From SHXR01 sp046160305 (GTDB lineage: Bacteria; Pseudomonadota; Gammaproteobacteria; Burkholderiales; SG8-39), in the NCBI GenBank assembly GCA_046160305.1, contig JBJXGX010000355.1, positions 1 through 64,000 of the forward strand: a stretch of 64,000 bases of DNA, written 5' to 3'. Made by a program: the position numbers and the translations under genes. Positions 49,501 to 58,841 of this stretch are shown here, piece by piece. The notes under the pieces were generated by a model. That model was not told the origin of the DNA, did not search any database, and worked only from the letters and a program-made list of their open reading frames with translations. Each line of letters starts with the position of its first letter. Position 1 is the stretch's first letter.

Positions 49501-50859
49501 CTACAGAATGAGCAGCGCGCGAAAATCATTGACGTTGGTGAAAGTGGGCCCGGTCACAACGAGATCTCCAAGTGTGGCGAAGAAGCTGTAGGCGTCATTG
49601 TTCGCAAGCAGTTCGGCGGGTCGGAGTCCGTGTGCCTGCGCGCGCGAGAGCGTATCAGGGGTCACCAGCGCACCCGCATTATTTTCGGTGCCATCGATGC
49701 CATCGGTATCCGCGGCGAGAACATAGATGCCGGGCTCGCCCTTGAGATCGAGCGCGGTGGCCAGTGCGAATTCCGCGGCGCGACCACCTCGTCCGCCATG
49801 ACGGCCGCGGACGGTCACCGTCGTTTCACCGCCGGAAAGCAGCGCACAGGGACGCTCGAAAGGCGTTCCGTGCCGCGCGATAGATCGGGCCAAGGCCGCG
49901 TGTGCCTTGCCCACATCGCGTGACTCGCCTTCCATGTCGTCCGATAGAATATGTGCGCGGATGCCGGACGCTGTTGCCAGCGCCGCAGCCGCGACGAGCG
50001 AATGCCTTGGCGTGGCGATCAAACGAACGTGATTATTCCTGAACCGATCATCACCCGGCTTCGGCGTCTCGAGCGCGCCCGATACGAGATCGGCGCGAAT
50101 CGATGCCGGCACAGCGATCCCGTAGCGATCGAGGATCGCCATTGCCTCGGCGCACGTGGTGGGGTCGGCGACCGTCGGGCCGCTGGCGATCACGGCCGGA
50201 TCGTCGCCTGGAACATCGGAAATAAGAAGGGTCTCGACGCGCGCCGGCACGCAGGCAACCGCCAATTGTCCGCCCTTGATCGCGGACAAATGTTTTCGCA
50301 CGCAATTCATCTCACCGATGGTCGCGCCGCACTCGAGGAGCGCGCGATTGACACCTTGTTTCTGCTCGAGCGAGAGTCCGCGCGCGGGGAGGGTGAGCAG
50401 CGCGGAGCCGCCACCGGAAACAAGGCAAAGCACCAGATCGTCATGGGTGAGCCCGCGCACGAGCTCGAGAATCCGCGCGGTTGCGTGGAAGCCCGCCCTA
50501 TCCGGCACCGGATGATCGGCTTCGACGACCTCGATTCGTTGCAAAGCGCGCGGGTCGCGCGGTGGCGTGTGGTGGTAGCGCGTGACAACGAGGCCGGAAA
50601 GCGGCGCGTTCGCGGGCCATAGTGCTTCCACCGCCTGCGCCATCGCGCCGGCCGCCTTGCCCGCACCCACCACGACGGTACGGCCGATCGGCGGGGCGGG
50701 CAAGAACGGCGCGGTATTGCGGGCCGGCAGGGCACGCGCGACCGCCGCATCGAACAGCGATCTGAGGAAGCCGCGCGGATCGATCAACGTGTGGCTTCCA
50801 GAGCGTGGTCGAGCGAACGCCGGTTGGCGCGGGGGAGTGTTTGAAGTGTTTGCCATCAT
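49501..50859 (-). CDS. Glycerate 2-kinase (type II, MOFRL family)
   Basis: 452-aa kinase of the GckA/TtuD family, phosphorylating glycerate to 2-phosphoglycerate. Seen: VVVGAGKAAGAMAQAVEAL (about residues 61-79), LCLVSGGGSALLTLPA (about 147-162), NCVRKHLSAIKGGQLA (about 184-199) and the C-terminal MOFRL domain CALLSGGETTVTVRGRHGGR then GRAAEFALA and AADTDGIDGTENNAGA. Position between purine genes fits the end of the glyoxylate-tartronate-semialdehyde route by which ureides are assimilated (inference). Starts ATG 50859, ATG 50856 and TTG 50868 (AAGG seven bases upstream) are all possible. It diverges from xdhA across a tandem-repeat region. Confidence 0.9.
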   Translation of the reverse strand: MMANTSNTPPRQPAFARPRSGSHTLIDPRGFLRSLFDAAVARALPARNTAPFLPAPPIGRTVVVGAGKAAGAMAQAVEALWPANAPLSGLVVTRYHHTPPRDPRALQRIEVVEADHPVPDRAGFHATARILELVRGLTHDDLVLCLVSGGGSALLTLPARGLSLEQKQGVNRALLECGATIGEMNCVRKHLSAIKGGQLAVACVPARVETLLISDVPGDDPAVIASGPTVADPTTCAEAMAILDRYGIAVPASIRADLVSGALETPKPGDDRFRNNHVRLIATPRHSLVAAAALATASGIRAHILSDDMEGESRDVGKAHAALARSIARHGTPFERPCALLSGGETTVTVRGRHGGRGGRAAEFALATALDLKGEPGIYVLAADTDGIDGTENNAGALVTPDTLSRAQAHGLRPAELLANNDAYSFFATLGDLVVTGPTFTNVNDFRALLIL

Positions 50860-50934
50860 GAGGCGCAATTGTCAGCCTTCGCCATGAGGCCGGCAATAGG
50901 GCGAGAGGATTTTCACGCCGATGCGCAGCGGGTC

Positions 50935-51004
50935 TGATGTGTCGCGCCTGATCTGTCGGGCGTTGCGTGTCGGGCCTGGCGTGTCGCGCCTCATTTGTCG
51001 GGCC
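50935..51004. repeat. Five-unit 14-bp tandem repeat upstream of xdhA
   Basis: Five consecutive 14-base units: TGATGTGTCGCGCC, TGATCTGTCGGGCG, TTGCGTGTCGGGCC, TGGCGTGTCGCGCC, TCATTTGTCGGGCC, then TCAT. The core TGTCG(C/G)GC is kept in all five. The array lies in the 213-bp divergent gap between glycerate kinase and xdhA, where both promoters must be. Confidence 0.8.
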
Positions 51005-51072
51005 TCATATTGACAGGACCGGTGTGCCATGCAACCCTGCCGGTTTCTCCTGCCTCTCGCCAGCAGCGCCCG

Positions 51073-52668
51073 ATGACAGTCCGGCCAAGCCCTGCGAAAT
51101 CGACGGATGCCGTGCGGTTCATCCTCGACGGTGAGGTCCACACCGCCCGCGTGACATCGCCCACGCGTACGCTGCTGCAGTATCTGCGCGAAGATCTGGC
51201 GCGAATCGGCACGAAAGAAGGCTGCGCCGAAGGCGACTGCGGGGCATGCACCGTGGTGATTGCCGAGCGGCATGATCCGGGTCTCCGCTTTCGTGCGGTG
51301 AATGCATGCATTCAATTTCTGCCGACGCTGGATGGCAAGGCGCTCTTCACGGTCGAGAGCCTCAAAGATCGGCAGACCGGTGCGCTGCATCCGGTGCAAC
51401 AGGCGATGGCGGATGGACACGGGGCGCAATGCGGTTTCTGCACGCCGGGATTCGTGATGTCGCTCTTCGCGCTCTACAAATCGGATGCCGCGCCCGATCG
51501 CACGGCAATCAACGATGCATTGGCCGGCAATCTTTGCCGATGCACCGGCTATCGGCCGATCGTCGATGCCGCGATCAAAATGCGCGAGCTGGGCAATGCG
51601 ATCCCCGAGAACCAGCGCGATGTCACGACTGCTCCGGCGGGTGCTGCGGGCAGCATCGCAACGGAGGCGTCGCTACGTACCCAATTGGAGGGTCTCGCGC
51701 GCCGCGGCACGTTGCGCATCAAGACAGCCCATGGCACGTTTCACGCGCCGCGTTCAGTCGCCGCACTCGCCCGGCTGCGTCATACCTATCCCGAAACACG
51801 CATCCTCGCCGGCGGCACCGACGTTGGCTTGTGGGTCACCAAACAGCTTCGTGATCTGGGTGATCTTCTTTACATTGGCGAGGTGTCGGCGCTCCAGAAG
51901 GTCGTCGTGCGTGGTGGTGCGATCGACATCGGCGCTGCGGTGTCGCTGACCGATGCCTTTGCGGCGATCGAGCGGCATATTCCGGCGATGCGCGAATTGA
52001 TGCGCCGCTTCGCATCACCGCCGATCCGCAATGCCGGCACGCTCGTTGGCAATATCGCGAACGGTTCGCCGATCGGGGATTCGATGCCTGCGCTGATGGC
52101 ATTGGGTGCGAAGTTGATCCTGGCTTCGGCATCCGCCCCACCCTCTCCCCCAACCCCTCTTCCGATGGTGGGCGAGGGGAGAGTTCATCGCCGTGAGGTC
52201 GCGCTTGAAGACTTCTATCTGGCCTATCAGAAGACCGCTCTGCAATCCGGCGAGCTCGTCGAGCGCGTCGTGACGCCGATTCCCAGCGCCACCTTGAAAT
52301 TCGCGACCTACAAGATCTCCAAACGATTCGATCAGGACATCTCTTCCGTTTGTGCGGCGTTCGCATTGGAGGTGGTTGGCGGGACTGTTCGCGTGGCGCG
52401 CGTGGCGTTTGGCGGGATGGCCGCGACACCGAAGCGGGCTGCGCGCTGCGAGGCGGCGCTCATCTCGTACGACTGGACCGAAGCGACATGCGAGGCGGCC
52501 GCCCATGCACTCGCCAGCGATTTCTCACCGCTCTCCGATATGCGTGCGAGTGCTTCGTATCGTCTGCGCGTGGCGCAGAATCTCTTGCGCAAGTTCTTTG
52601 TCGAATCGACCGGACGAATCGGCGCGGTACCGACCCGGCTCTATGATTTTTCCGAGGCGCCGGCATGA
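51073..52668 (+). CDS. xdhA: Xanthine dehydrogenase small subunit (iron-sulfur and FAD)
   Basis: 531-aa XdhA. First [2Fe-2S] cluster GCAEGDCGACTVVI (about residues 51-64), second CGFCTPGFVMS (about 120) with NLCRCTGYRPI (about 154), then the FAD domain: ILAGGTDVGLWVTK (about 247) and RNAGTLVGNIANGSPIGDSM (about 317-336), and a C-terminal CO-deh-flavoprotein domain. It passes electrons from xanthine oxidation to NAD. Between LGAKLILAS and REVALEDFYLAYQKT there is an extra Pro/Ser-rich stretch (PPSPPTPLP, about residues 356-372) encoded by a palindromic repeat. ATG 51073 has only a weak ribosome site. The stop overlaps xdhB by ATGA. Confidence 0.93.
   Translation: MTVRPSPAKSTDAVRFILDGEVHTARVTSPTRTLLQYLREDLARIGTKEGCAEGDCGACTVVIAERHDPGLRFRAVNACIQFLPTLDGKALFTVESLKDRQTGALHPVQQAMADGHGAQCGFCTPGFVMSLFALYKSDAAPDRTAINDALAGNLCRCTGYRPIVDAAIKMRELGNAIPENQRDVTTAPAGAAGSIATEASLRTQLEGLARRGTLRIKTAHGTFHAPRSVAALARLRHTYPETRILAGGTDVGLWVTKQLRDLGDLLYIGEVSALQKVVVRGGAIDIGAAVSLTDAFAAIERHIPAMRELMRRFASPPIRNAGTLVGNIANGSPIGDSMPALMALGAKLILASASAPPSPPTPLPMVGEGRVHRREVALEDFYLAYQKTALQSGELVERVVTPIPSATLKFATYKISKRFDQDISSVCAAFALEVVGGTVRVARVAFGGMAATPKRAARCEAALISYDWTEATCEAAAHALASDFSPLSDMRASASYRLRVAQNLLRKFFVESTGRIGAVPTRLYDFSEAPA
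52141..52183. repeat. Palindromic CCCTCTCCCC-type repeat inside xdhA
   Basis: CTCTCCCC at 52143-52150 is complementary to GGGGAGAG at 52176-52183, with CAACCCCTCTTCC between, the composition of the common interspersed CCCTCTCCCCAACCC palindromes of high-GC bacteria. It is in frame and translated. Confidence 0.6.
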
Positions 52669-54995
52669 ACGATCCACGCTTCGCCCTCGCATCGCCGACC
52701 GCAGGTGGCGCAGCAGGCGAAGCCGTGCGTCATGACAGCGCGCACCTGCATGTTCTGGGCGAGGCCGAGTACACCGATGACATTCGCGAATTGCGCGGAA
52801 CGTTGCATGCGGCGTTCGGACTTTCCGCGCGCGCGCACGCCCGCATCGTCGGGATCGATCTTGCGCCGGTGCGCGCAGCATCACGTGTCGTGGCGGTGCT
52901 GACGGCCGCCGACATTCCGGGCGAGAACAATGTCGGAACCATCCGTCATGACGATCCGATCCTTGCCGTCGACGACGTGCAGTATCTCGGCCAGCCGATC
53001 TTTCTCGTGCTCGCGGAAACGGTGGAGGCGGCCCGCCGTGCGGCGCGGCTTGCAAGGATCGAGTACGAAGATCGCCCGGCGATTCTCTCCATCGAAGAAG
53101 CGCTCCGCCAACAGGCGTTCGTGATGCCGACGGTGACCGTCGAGCGAGGCGCGTGGCGTGAAGCCTTGGCGTCCGCGCCGCTTCGCCTGAAGGGCAGGTT
53201 GCGCATCGGCGGTCAGGAGCAGTTCTATCTGGAAGGGCAGGTCGCCTATGCGATCCCGCGCGAGGATGGCGGCATGCACGTGTACAGCTCGAATCAGCAT
53301 CCGGGCGAAGCACAACTTCTGATCGCGCACGCGCTCGGCGTGGAGGCGCATCGTGTGGTGGTCGAATGCCGTCGCATGGGCGGCGCGTTCGGCGGAAAGG
53401 AAACGCAGGCTGCGCTCCCGGCTTGCGCGGCGGCGCTGGCTGCGGCGCACACCGGGCGGCCGGTGAAGCTTCGCTACGATCGCGACGATGACATGCTCAT
53501 CACCGGCAAGCGTCATGATTTCCTGATCGAGTATGACGTCGCGTTCGATGCGACCGGACGCATTCAAGCCGTCGACTTCATGCTCGCATCGCGCTGCGGG
53601 TTTTCGGCAGACCTGTCCGGGCCGGTGAACGATCGCGCGGTCTGCCATGTCGACAACTGCTACTTTCTGCCGGCGGTGCGCATCGTCTCGCATCGTTGCA
53701 AGACGCATACGCAATCGAACACGGCGTTCCGCGGCTTTGGCGGGCCGCAGGGGATGCTCGCGATCGAGGCGGTCATCGATGCGATCGCGCAACACTTGGC
53801 GATGGATCCGCTTGCGGTGCGTCGCGCCAACTTCTACGGGCGGGGGCGTGATCAGACGCCCTATACCATGCAGGTCGAAGACTTCATTGCCGATCGCCTG
53901 TTCGACGAGCTGGTGCCTTCCTCCGACTACGTCGCTCGGCGTGCACGGATTCGACAGTGGAATGCATCGAGTCCCATCATAAAACGCGGCATCGCGATTA
54001 CGCCGGTGAAGTTCGGTATCTCGTTCAATGCCACCCTCTTCAATCAGGCGAGCGCCCTTGTCCATGTCTACACCGACGGCAGCGTGCTGCTCAATCATGG
54101 CGGCACCGAGATGGGACAGGGCCTGTTCACGAAAGTGGCGCAAGTGGTCGCCCAAGAGCTCGGCATCGATCTCGATCGCGTGCGGGTGTCGTCGTCCGAT
54201 ACGAGCAAGATTCCGAATGCTTCGGCCACCGCGGCATCGAGCGGCAGCGATCTCAACGGCAAGGCCGCGCAGGCGGCAGCGCGCACCATCAAAGAGCGTT
54301 TGATGATGTTCGCCGCCGAGCGATTCGGCGTTCCGATGGACGACCTTCGCTTTGCAGCCAACGAGGTGACAATCGGCGAGCGTCGAATGCCGTTCGATGA
54401 ACTGGTACGCATGGCTTATGCGGCCCGGGTGCAGCTTTGGGCGAGCGGCTTCTACAAGACGCCGAAGATCCACTGGGACGGTCAACGCTTCACCGGGCGC
54501 CCGTTCTTCTATTTCAGTTACGGCGCCGCGGTATCGGAAGTGGCGATCGACGCGCTCACCGGCGAGATGCGGTTGTTGCGCGCCGATCTGTTGCATGACG
54601 TGGGTCGATCGCTGAATCCGGCCATCGACATGGGCCAGGTCGAAGGCGGGTTCGTGCAGGGTATGGGTTGGTTGACGACGGAGGAGCTTTGGTGGAACGG
54701 CGAGGGCAAGCTCATGACGCATGCACCCTCGACCTACAAGATTCCGGTTGCTTCCGATGTGCCGGCGGATTTTCGCGTGAAGCTTTGGGCGGGTGGTGAG
54801 AATGTCGAGGACACGATCCATCGTTCGAAGGCGGTGGGCGAACCGCCGCTGATGCTCGCCATGTCGGTGTTCCATGCGATTCGGGACGCCGTAGCGGCGG
54901 TGGGCGATTATCGATTCTCGCCTTCGCTCAACGCGCCGGCAACGCCGGAAGAAATCCTTCGCGCGTGTGATGCGATGCGCGAGGCGCGCGCATGA
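52665..54995 (+). CDS. xdhB: Xanthine dehydrogenase large (molybdopterin) subunit
   Basis: 776-aa XdhB, oxidising hypoxanthine to xanthine and xanthine to urate. Seen: HLHVLGEAEYTDDI at the N-terminus, EGQVAYAIPREDGGMHVYSS (about residues 191-210), CRRMGGAFGGKETQAA, the substrate loop NTAFRGFGGPQGM (about 352-364, Arg of true xanthine dehydrogenases), NHGGTEMGQGLFTKVAQVVA and the Mo-proximal Glu in KAVGEPPLML (about 725). It starts with ATG overlapping xdhA and ends overlapping xdhC, both by 4 bp. Confidence 0.95.
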   Translation: MNDPRFALASPTAGGAAGEAVRHDSAHLHVLGEAEYTDDIRELRGTLHAAFGLSARAHARIVGIDLAPVRAASRVVAVLTAADIPGENNVGTIRHDDPILAVDDVQYLGQPIFLVLAETVEAARRAARLARIEYEDRPAILSIEEALRQQAFVMPTVTVERGAWREALASAPLRLKGRLRIGGQEQFYLEGQVAYAIPREDGGMHVYSSNQHPGEAQLLIAHALGVEAHRVVVECRRMGGAFGGKETQAALPACAAALAAAHTGRPVKLRYDRDDDMLITGKRHDFLIEYDVAFDATGRIQAVDFMLASRCGFSADLSGPVNDRAVCHVDNCYFLPAVRIVSHRCKTHTQSNTAFRGFGGPQGMLAIEAVIDAIAQHLAMDPLAVRRANFYGRGRDQTPYTMQVEDFIADRLFDELVPSSDYVARRARIRQWNASSPIIKRGIAITPVKFGISFNATLFNQASALVHVYTDGSVLLNHGGTEMGQGLFTKVAQVVAQELGIDLDRVRVSSSDTSKIPNASATAASSGSDLNGKAAQAAARTIKERLMMFAAERFGVPMDDLRFAANEVTIGERRMPFDELVRMAYAARVQLWASGFYKTPKIHWDGQRFTGRPFFYFSYGAAVSEVAIDALTGEMRLLRADLLHDVGRSLNPAIDMGQVEGGFVQGMGWLTTEELWWNGEGKLMTHAPSTYKIPVASDVPADFRVKLWAGGENVEDTIHRSKAVGEPPLMLAMSVFHAIRDAVAAVGDYRFSPSLNAPATPEEILRACDAMREARA

Positions 54996-56044
54996 ACGAA
55001 TGGCTCGGCGGCCTGGCACGCGCGGGCGAGCGGGGGCTTGACGCGGTGCTGGTCACGGTCGCGGCTGGAACCGGATCCACGCCGCGCGAACCCGGCGTGA
55101 AAATGGCTGTCACTCTGGATGCGATTCACGGCACGATCGGTGGCGGTGAAATGGAGTTCCAGGCGATCGGTGTGGCGCGCGGGCTGCTTGGTGCGAATCG
55201 GTTGGATGCGCCAGGTGATCTGACATCGCGGCGCTATCCCCTCGGTGCCACGCTGGGTCAGCATTGCGGCGGGGCCGCCGATCTGATCTTCGAGCGCGTA
55301 CCGTACGGCGCAGAATGGGTGAAGCATCTTGCGCGGGTGTTGGAGAAGGGCGAGGCGTGGGTCGCGGTGACACCGATCGACGGTGCCAGTGACGTGCATC
55401 TGCATGTCAGCACCACGGCGACATGGGGAACGCTAGGCGATGCGGGTCTCGATACCCTCGCGATGACCAAAGCCCGGGCATTGCTCGCAAGTGCGACTTC
55501 CCGTTCGACGATGATCGCGTTGGAACCGGCCGGGCGCGCGGCACAATCGGTGTTGCTCGATCCGGTGCGCCCGAGCGACTTTCGGGTCGTGCTTTTCGGC
55601 GCGGGTCATGTCGGGCGCGCGCTGGTGGGGGTGCTCAGCGCGCTGTCGTGCGAAGTGGATTGGATCGATAGTCGCGCGCACGAGTTTCCGGCCGAGCTTC
55701 CACCGAATGTCCACATGATCCTTACTGAACGCCCTGTTGACGTTTTGAATGCCGCGCGGCGCGGAAGCTATTTTCTGGTGATGACGCATAGCCATGCGCT
55801 CGATTTCGAATTGGTGAAGACCATTCTCGAACGCGGCGAATTCGCGTATTGCGGCATGATCGGCTCATCGACCAAACGTCGCACCTTCGAGAACAGTCTT
55901 GCCAAGCTAGGTGTCGCACGCGCCGCGCTCGATCGGTTCATCTGCCCGATCGGAATCGATGGCATCGGCGGCAAGGAGCCGGGGAGCATCGCGGTGGGCG
56001 TGGCGGCGCAGTTGCTGATGGTGCGGGAACGTGCGTCCGGATGA
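54992..56044 (+). CDS. xdhC: Xanthine dehydrogenase accessory protein XdhC
   Basis: 350-aa chaperone that binds molybdenum cofactor, adds the terminal sulfur ligand with a cysteine desulfurase and inserts it into XdhB. N-terminal XdhC/CoxI segment VAAGTGSTPREPGVKMAV (about residues 23-40) and GTIGGGEMEFQAI, C-terminal Rossmann part VLFGAGHVGRALVGVL (about 204-219), MTHSHALDFELV and the end YCGMIGSSTKRRTF with GIGGKEPGSIAVGVAAQLL. ATGA overlap with xdhB. The stop lies inside the left arm of repeat copy B. Confidence 0.94.
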   Translation: MNEWLGGLARAGERGLDAVLVTVAAGTGSTPREPGVKMAVTLDAIHGTIGGGEMEFQAIGVARGLLGANRLDAPGDLTSRRYPLGATLGQHCGGAADLIFERVPYGAEWVKHLARVLEKGEAWVAVTPIDGASDVHLHVSTTATWGTLGDAGLDTLAMTKARALLASATSRSTMIALEPAGRAAQSVLLDPVRPSDFRVVLFGAGHVGRALVGVLSALSCEVDWIDSRAHEFPAELPPNVHMILTERPVDVLNAARRGSYFLVMTHSHALDFELVKTILERGEFAYCGMIGSSTKRRTFENSLAKLGVARAALDRFICPIGIDGIGGKEPGSIAVGVAAQLLMVRERASG

Positions 56045-56184
56045 ACCACAGGGGACCCAGAGGACGCAGGGGAAACCACTGAATGGATGGATGTCGTCAC
56101 AAGAGTGGAGGGTGCCGCGCATTCGACCGGCGGACAATGCAGCATTCAAGGTTTTCAACCTCTGCGTCCCCTGCGGTTCAATTC
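56042..56184. repeat. Interspersed inverted-repeat element, copy B
   Basis: Left arm TGAACCACAGGGGACCCAGA from 56042, right arm ...CCCCTGCGGTTCA to 56180 with AATTC to 56184. The arms match over about 25 bases with few differences. It occupies the whole gap between xdhC and the ABC ATPase gene; its first three bases are the xdhC stop codon. Confidence 0.75.
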
Positions 56185-56209
56185 GTAGAAGGATGAGGAA
56201 GTATTTGAA

Positions 56210-57781
56210 ATGGGAGGGATGACCGTCGACCCATCCACCGTTCCCCGCCTTGCCCTGCGCGGCGTTCGCAAGGTCTATCCTGCCGTCGTTGCTAACGACG
56301 CGGTCGACCTCACCGTCATGCCCGGTGAGATCCATGCCGTGTTGGGCGAAAACGGTGCCGGCAAGTCCACCCTGATGAAGATCATCTATGGCGTGGTGAA
56401 ACCTGACGCGGGTGAGATCCGGTGGAACGGCGAGCCGGCGAACGTGCGCAATCCCCAGGAAGCCCGCGCGCTTGGCATTGCGATGGTGTTCCAGCACTTT
56501 TCACTATTCGATACGCTTACTGTCGCGGAGAACGTGTGGCTCGGCCTCGACAAGTCCCTTTCTCTTGCCGAGGTGAGTGCTCGGATCCGGGCGAAGGCCG
56601 CGGAATATGGCCAGGACATCGATCCGGTCCGGCCGGTGCATACGCTTTCGGTGGGGGAACGCCAGCGCGTGGAAATCGTGCGTGCGCTGCTCACCGATCC
56701 GCGACTGTTGATTCTGGATGAACCGACCTCCGTCCTGACGCCGCAAGCCGTTGAGAAACTGTTCGTCACCCTGCGTCAGCTCGCCTCGACCGGCTGCAGC
56801 ATTCTCTACATCAGCCATAAGCTGGATGAGATTCGCGCGCTTTGCCATCAATGCACGGTCTTGCGAGGCGGCCAGGTCGCCGGGGTGGTTGACCCCACGC
56901 AGGAATCCACCGCCAGTCTTTCACGCCTGATGATCGGTGCCGAGCCGCCGCGTATCGAGCATCGTACTGCCGCGCACGGCCGCCTCGCGCTCGAAGTGAA
57001 AGGATTGTCGGCCGAGCGACTGGCTCAATTCGGCACATCGCTAGCCGCGGTGAACCTGCGCGTTCATGCCGGCGAAGTCGTGGGTGTCGCCGGCGTATCG
57101 GGTAATGGCCAGCAGGAGTTGCTCGCCATTTTGTCGGGTGAGGATCCGCGCGCCATGCCGGATTCAGTACGGTTGTTTGGGCAGGCGATCGGCAATCTCG
57201 ATCCGCGCGAGCGGCGATCACGCGGCCTTCACTTCGTTCCGGAAGAGCGCTTGGGGCGCGGCGCCGTGCCCACATTGGGGCTCGCGCACAATATGCTGCT
57301 CACGCGCCAGGACAACGGCGCCGTGAGAGTGGCCGGCTGGATTGATCTCAACCGCATTCGCGTGATGGCCGAACAGGTGATCAGCCGATTCAATGTGAAG
57401 GCGGGCGGTGCGGGTTCGGTGGCGCGCAGCTTGTCGGGCGGAAACCTCCAGAAGTTCATCGTCGGTCGGGAGATCGATGCCCAACCCAAGGTGCTCATCG
57501 TCGCGCAACCGACCTGGGGCGTGGATGTCGGCGCCGCCGCGCAAATACGCAACGAGCTCCTGCGCCTGCGCGATGCGGGTTGCGCGCTCCTGATCGTCTC
57601 GGAAGAACTGGACGAACTGTTTGAGATCACCGACCGTCTGCATGTGATCGCGAAGGGAAGACTCTCGCCATCGATCGATACGGCGCGCGCCACCATCGAG
57701 CAGGTCGGCGAATGGATGAGCGGGCTGTGGGATGTCGCCGCGGCCGGCACCGGCGCATCGAAAGCACACGATGCGGCTTGA
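56210..57781 (+). CDS. Nucleoside-type ABC transporter, double ATPase subunit
   Basis: 523-aa protein with two ABC domains, as in BMP-linked nucleoside/sugar importers. Domain 1: Walker A GENGAGKSTLMK (about residues 44-55), signature LSVGERQRVEIVRAL (about 146-160) and Walker B LLILDEPTSVL (about 165-175). Domain 2 (from about 255): degenerate Walker A GVSGNGQQELL, signature LSGGNLQKFIVGRE (about 407-420) and VLIVAQPTWGVDVGAA. Only the first site looks fully catalytic, as usual in this family. ATG 56210 follows GAGGAAGTATTTGAA. It is followed by two permeases and two binding proteins. Confidence 0.93.
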   Translation: MGGMTVDPSTVPRLALRGVRKVYPAVVANDAVDLTVMPGEIHAVLGENGAGKSTLMKIIYGVVKPDAGEIRWNGEPANVRNPQEARALGIAMVFQHFSLFDTLTVAENVWLGLDKSLSLAEVSARIRAKAAEYGQDIDPVRPVHTLSVGERQRVEIVRALLTDPRLLILDEPTSVLTPQAVEKLFVTLRQLASTGCSILYISHKLDEIRALCHQCTVLRGGQVAGVVDPTQESTASLSRLMIGAEPPRIEHRTAAHGRLALEVKGLSAERLAQFGTSLAAVNLRVHAGEVVGVAGVSGNGQQELLAILSGEDPRAMPDSVRLFGQAIGNLDPRERRSRGLHFVPEERLGRGAVPTLGLAHNMLLTRQDNGAVRVAGWIDLNRIRVMAEQVISRFNVKAGGAGSVARSLSGGNLQKFIVGREIDAQPKVLIVAQPTWGVDVGAAAQIRNELLRLRDAGCALLIVSEELDELFEITDRLHVIAKGRLSPSIDTARATIEQVGEWMSGLWDVAAAGTGASKAHDAA

Positions 57782-58841
57782 GGCGCGACCGCAACCTTCA
57801 ATGGCAATGTCGATGGCCTCGCCGGTCATCGCCCTGGCGATCACTGTCCTGCTCGGCAGCTTGCTTTTCGTCGCGCTCGGCAAAGACCCGGTACGCGGAC
57901 TCATGGTGTTTTTCTACGAGCCGATCAAGAGCGGCTATGCGCTCTCCGAGTTGGCGGTGAAGGCGACCCCGCTGATCCTCTGTGCGCTGGGTCTGGCCGT
58001 CTGCTTTCGCTCCAACGTCTGGAACATCGGCGCCGAGGGTCAGCTCCTGCTTGGTGCGATCGCCGGTGGGGGCGTGGCATTGCTCGCGAATTCCGGCACG
58101 GGAAGCTGGATCGTTGTCGTCATCCTGATCGCAGGCGCACTGGGCGGCATGGCGTGGGCCGGGATCACCGCGCTCTTGCGTGATCGCTTCAACGCCAACG
58201 AGATTCTGGTGAGCCTGATGCTCGTGTATGTCGCGGAGATGCTGCTCTCGTATCTCGTCTACGGTCCGTGGAAGGATCCGAAAGGTTTCAATTTTCCCCA
58301 GACGCAAATGTTCGCCGCCGGGACGCAGATTCCGCTCCTCGCGACCGGAACGCGCCTGCATGCAGGATTTCTGGTTGCGTTGGCGGCCGTCGCGGCAATC
58401 TGGATATTCATGTTCCGCACGATGGCGGGTTTTCAGTTGCAGGTCGGTGGGTTGGCGCCACTTGCCGCGCGCTACGCAGGCTTCTCTTCGCGCAAGGCGT
58501 TGTGGACCGCGCTGCTGCTCTCGGGCGGGATGGCCGGCATCGCCGGTGCGCTCGAAGCCGCCGGACCGCTCGGACAATTGACCCCGCATGTGTCGCCCGG
58601 ATACGGCTTCACCGCGATCATCGTCGCGTTCGTCGGGCGCCTGCATCCCGGCGGCATCGTGTTCGCCGGGTTGCTGCTCTCGATGTTCATCATCGGCGGC
58701 GAGCTTTCGCAGTCGCGGCTCGGATTGCCGCGCTCGTTGACCGGTGTCTTCCAGGGGCTGCTGCTCTTCTCGCTTCTTGCCTGCGATACGTTGATCCACT
58801 ACCGAATTGTCTTCGGACGAAAGCTCGCATGGAGTCGATAG
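57771..58841 (+). CDS. Nucleoside-type ABC transporter permease 1
   Basis: 356-aa inner-membrane permease of the BPD_transp_2 (branched-chain/simple sugar/nucleoside) family with about nine helices. The first is SPVIALAITVLLGSLLFVAL, and the family segment FRSNVWNIGAEGQLLLGAIA (about residues 80-99) is intact, as is GYGFTAIIVAFVGRLHPGGI (about 277-296). ATG 57771 overlaps the ATPase gene by 11 bp; ATG 57732 is less likely. It pairs with permease 2. Confidence 0.92.
   Translation: MRLEARPQPSMAMSMASPVIALAITVLLGSLLFVALGKDPVRGLMVFFYEPIKSGYALSELAVKATPLILCALGLAVCFRSNVWNIGAEGQLLLGAIAGGGVALLANSGTGSWIVVVILIAGALGGMAWAGITALLRDRFNANEILVSLMLVYVAEMLLSYLVYGPWKDPKGFNFPQTQMFAAGTQIPLLATGTRLHAGFLVALAAVAAIWIFMFRTMAGFQLQVGGLAPLAARYAGFSSRKALWTALLLSGGMAGIAGALEAAGPLGQLTPHVSPGYGFTAIIVAFVGRLHPGGIVFAGLLLSMFIIGGELSQSRLGLPRSLTGVFQGLLLFSLLACDTLIHYRIVFGRKLAWSR

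Noticed and set aside
50935..51004. Possible CRISPR array
   Set aside because: The 14-bp units are directly adjacent with no spacers and no cas genes are present.
52881..55019. Very long open frame (over 700 codons) on the strand opposite xdhB
   Set aside because: Antisense frames stay open by chance in GC-rich codon usage. The sequence is Arg/His/Asp-rich with no domain, and the forward frame is a clear XdhB.
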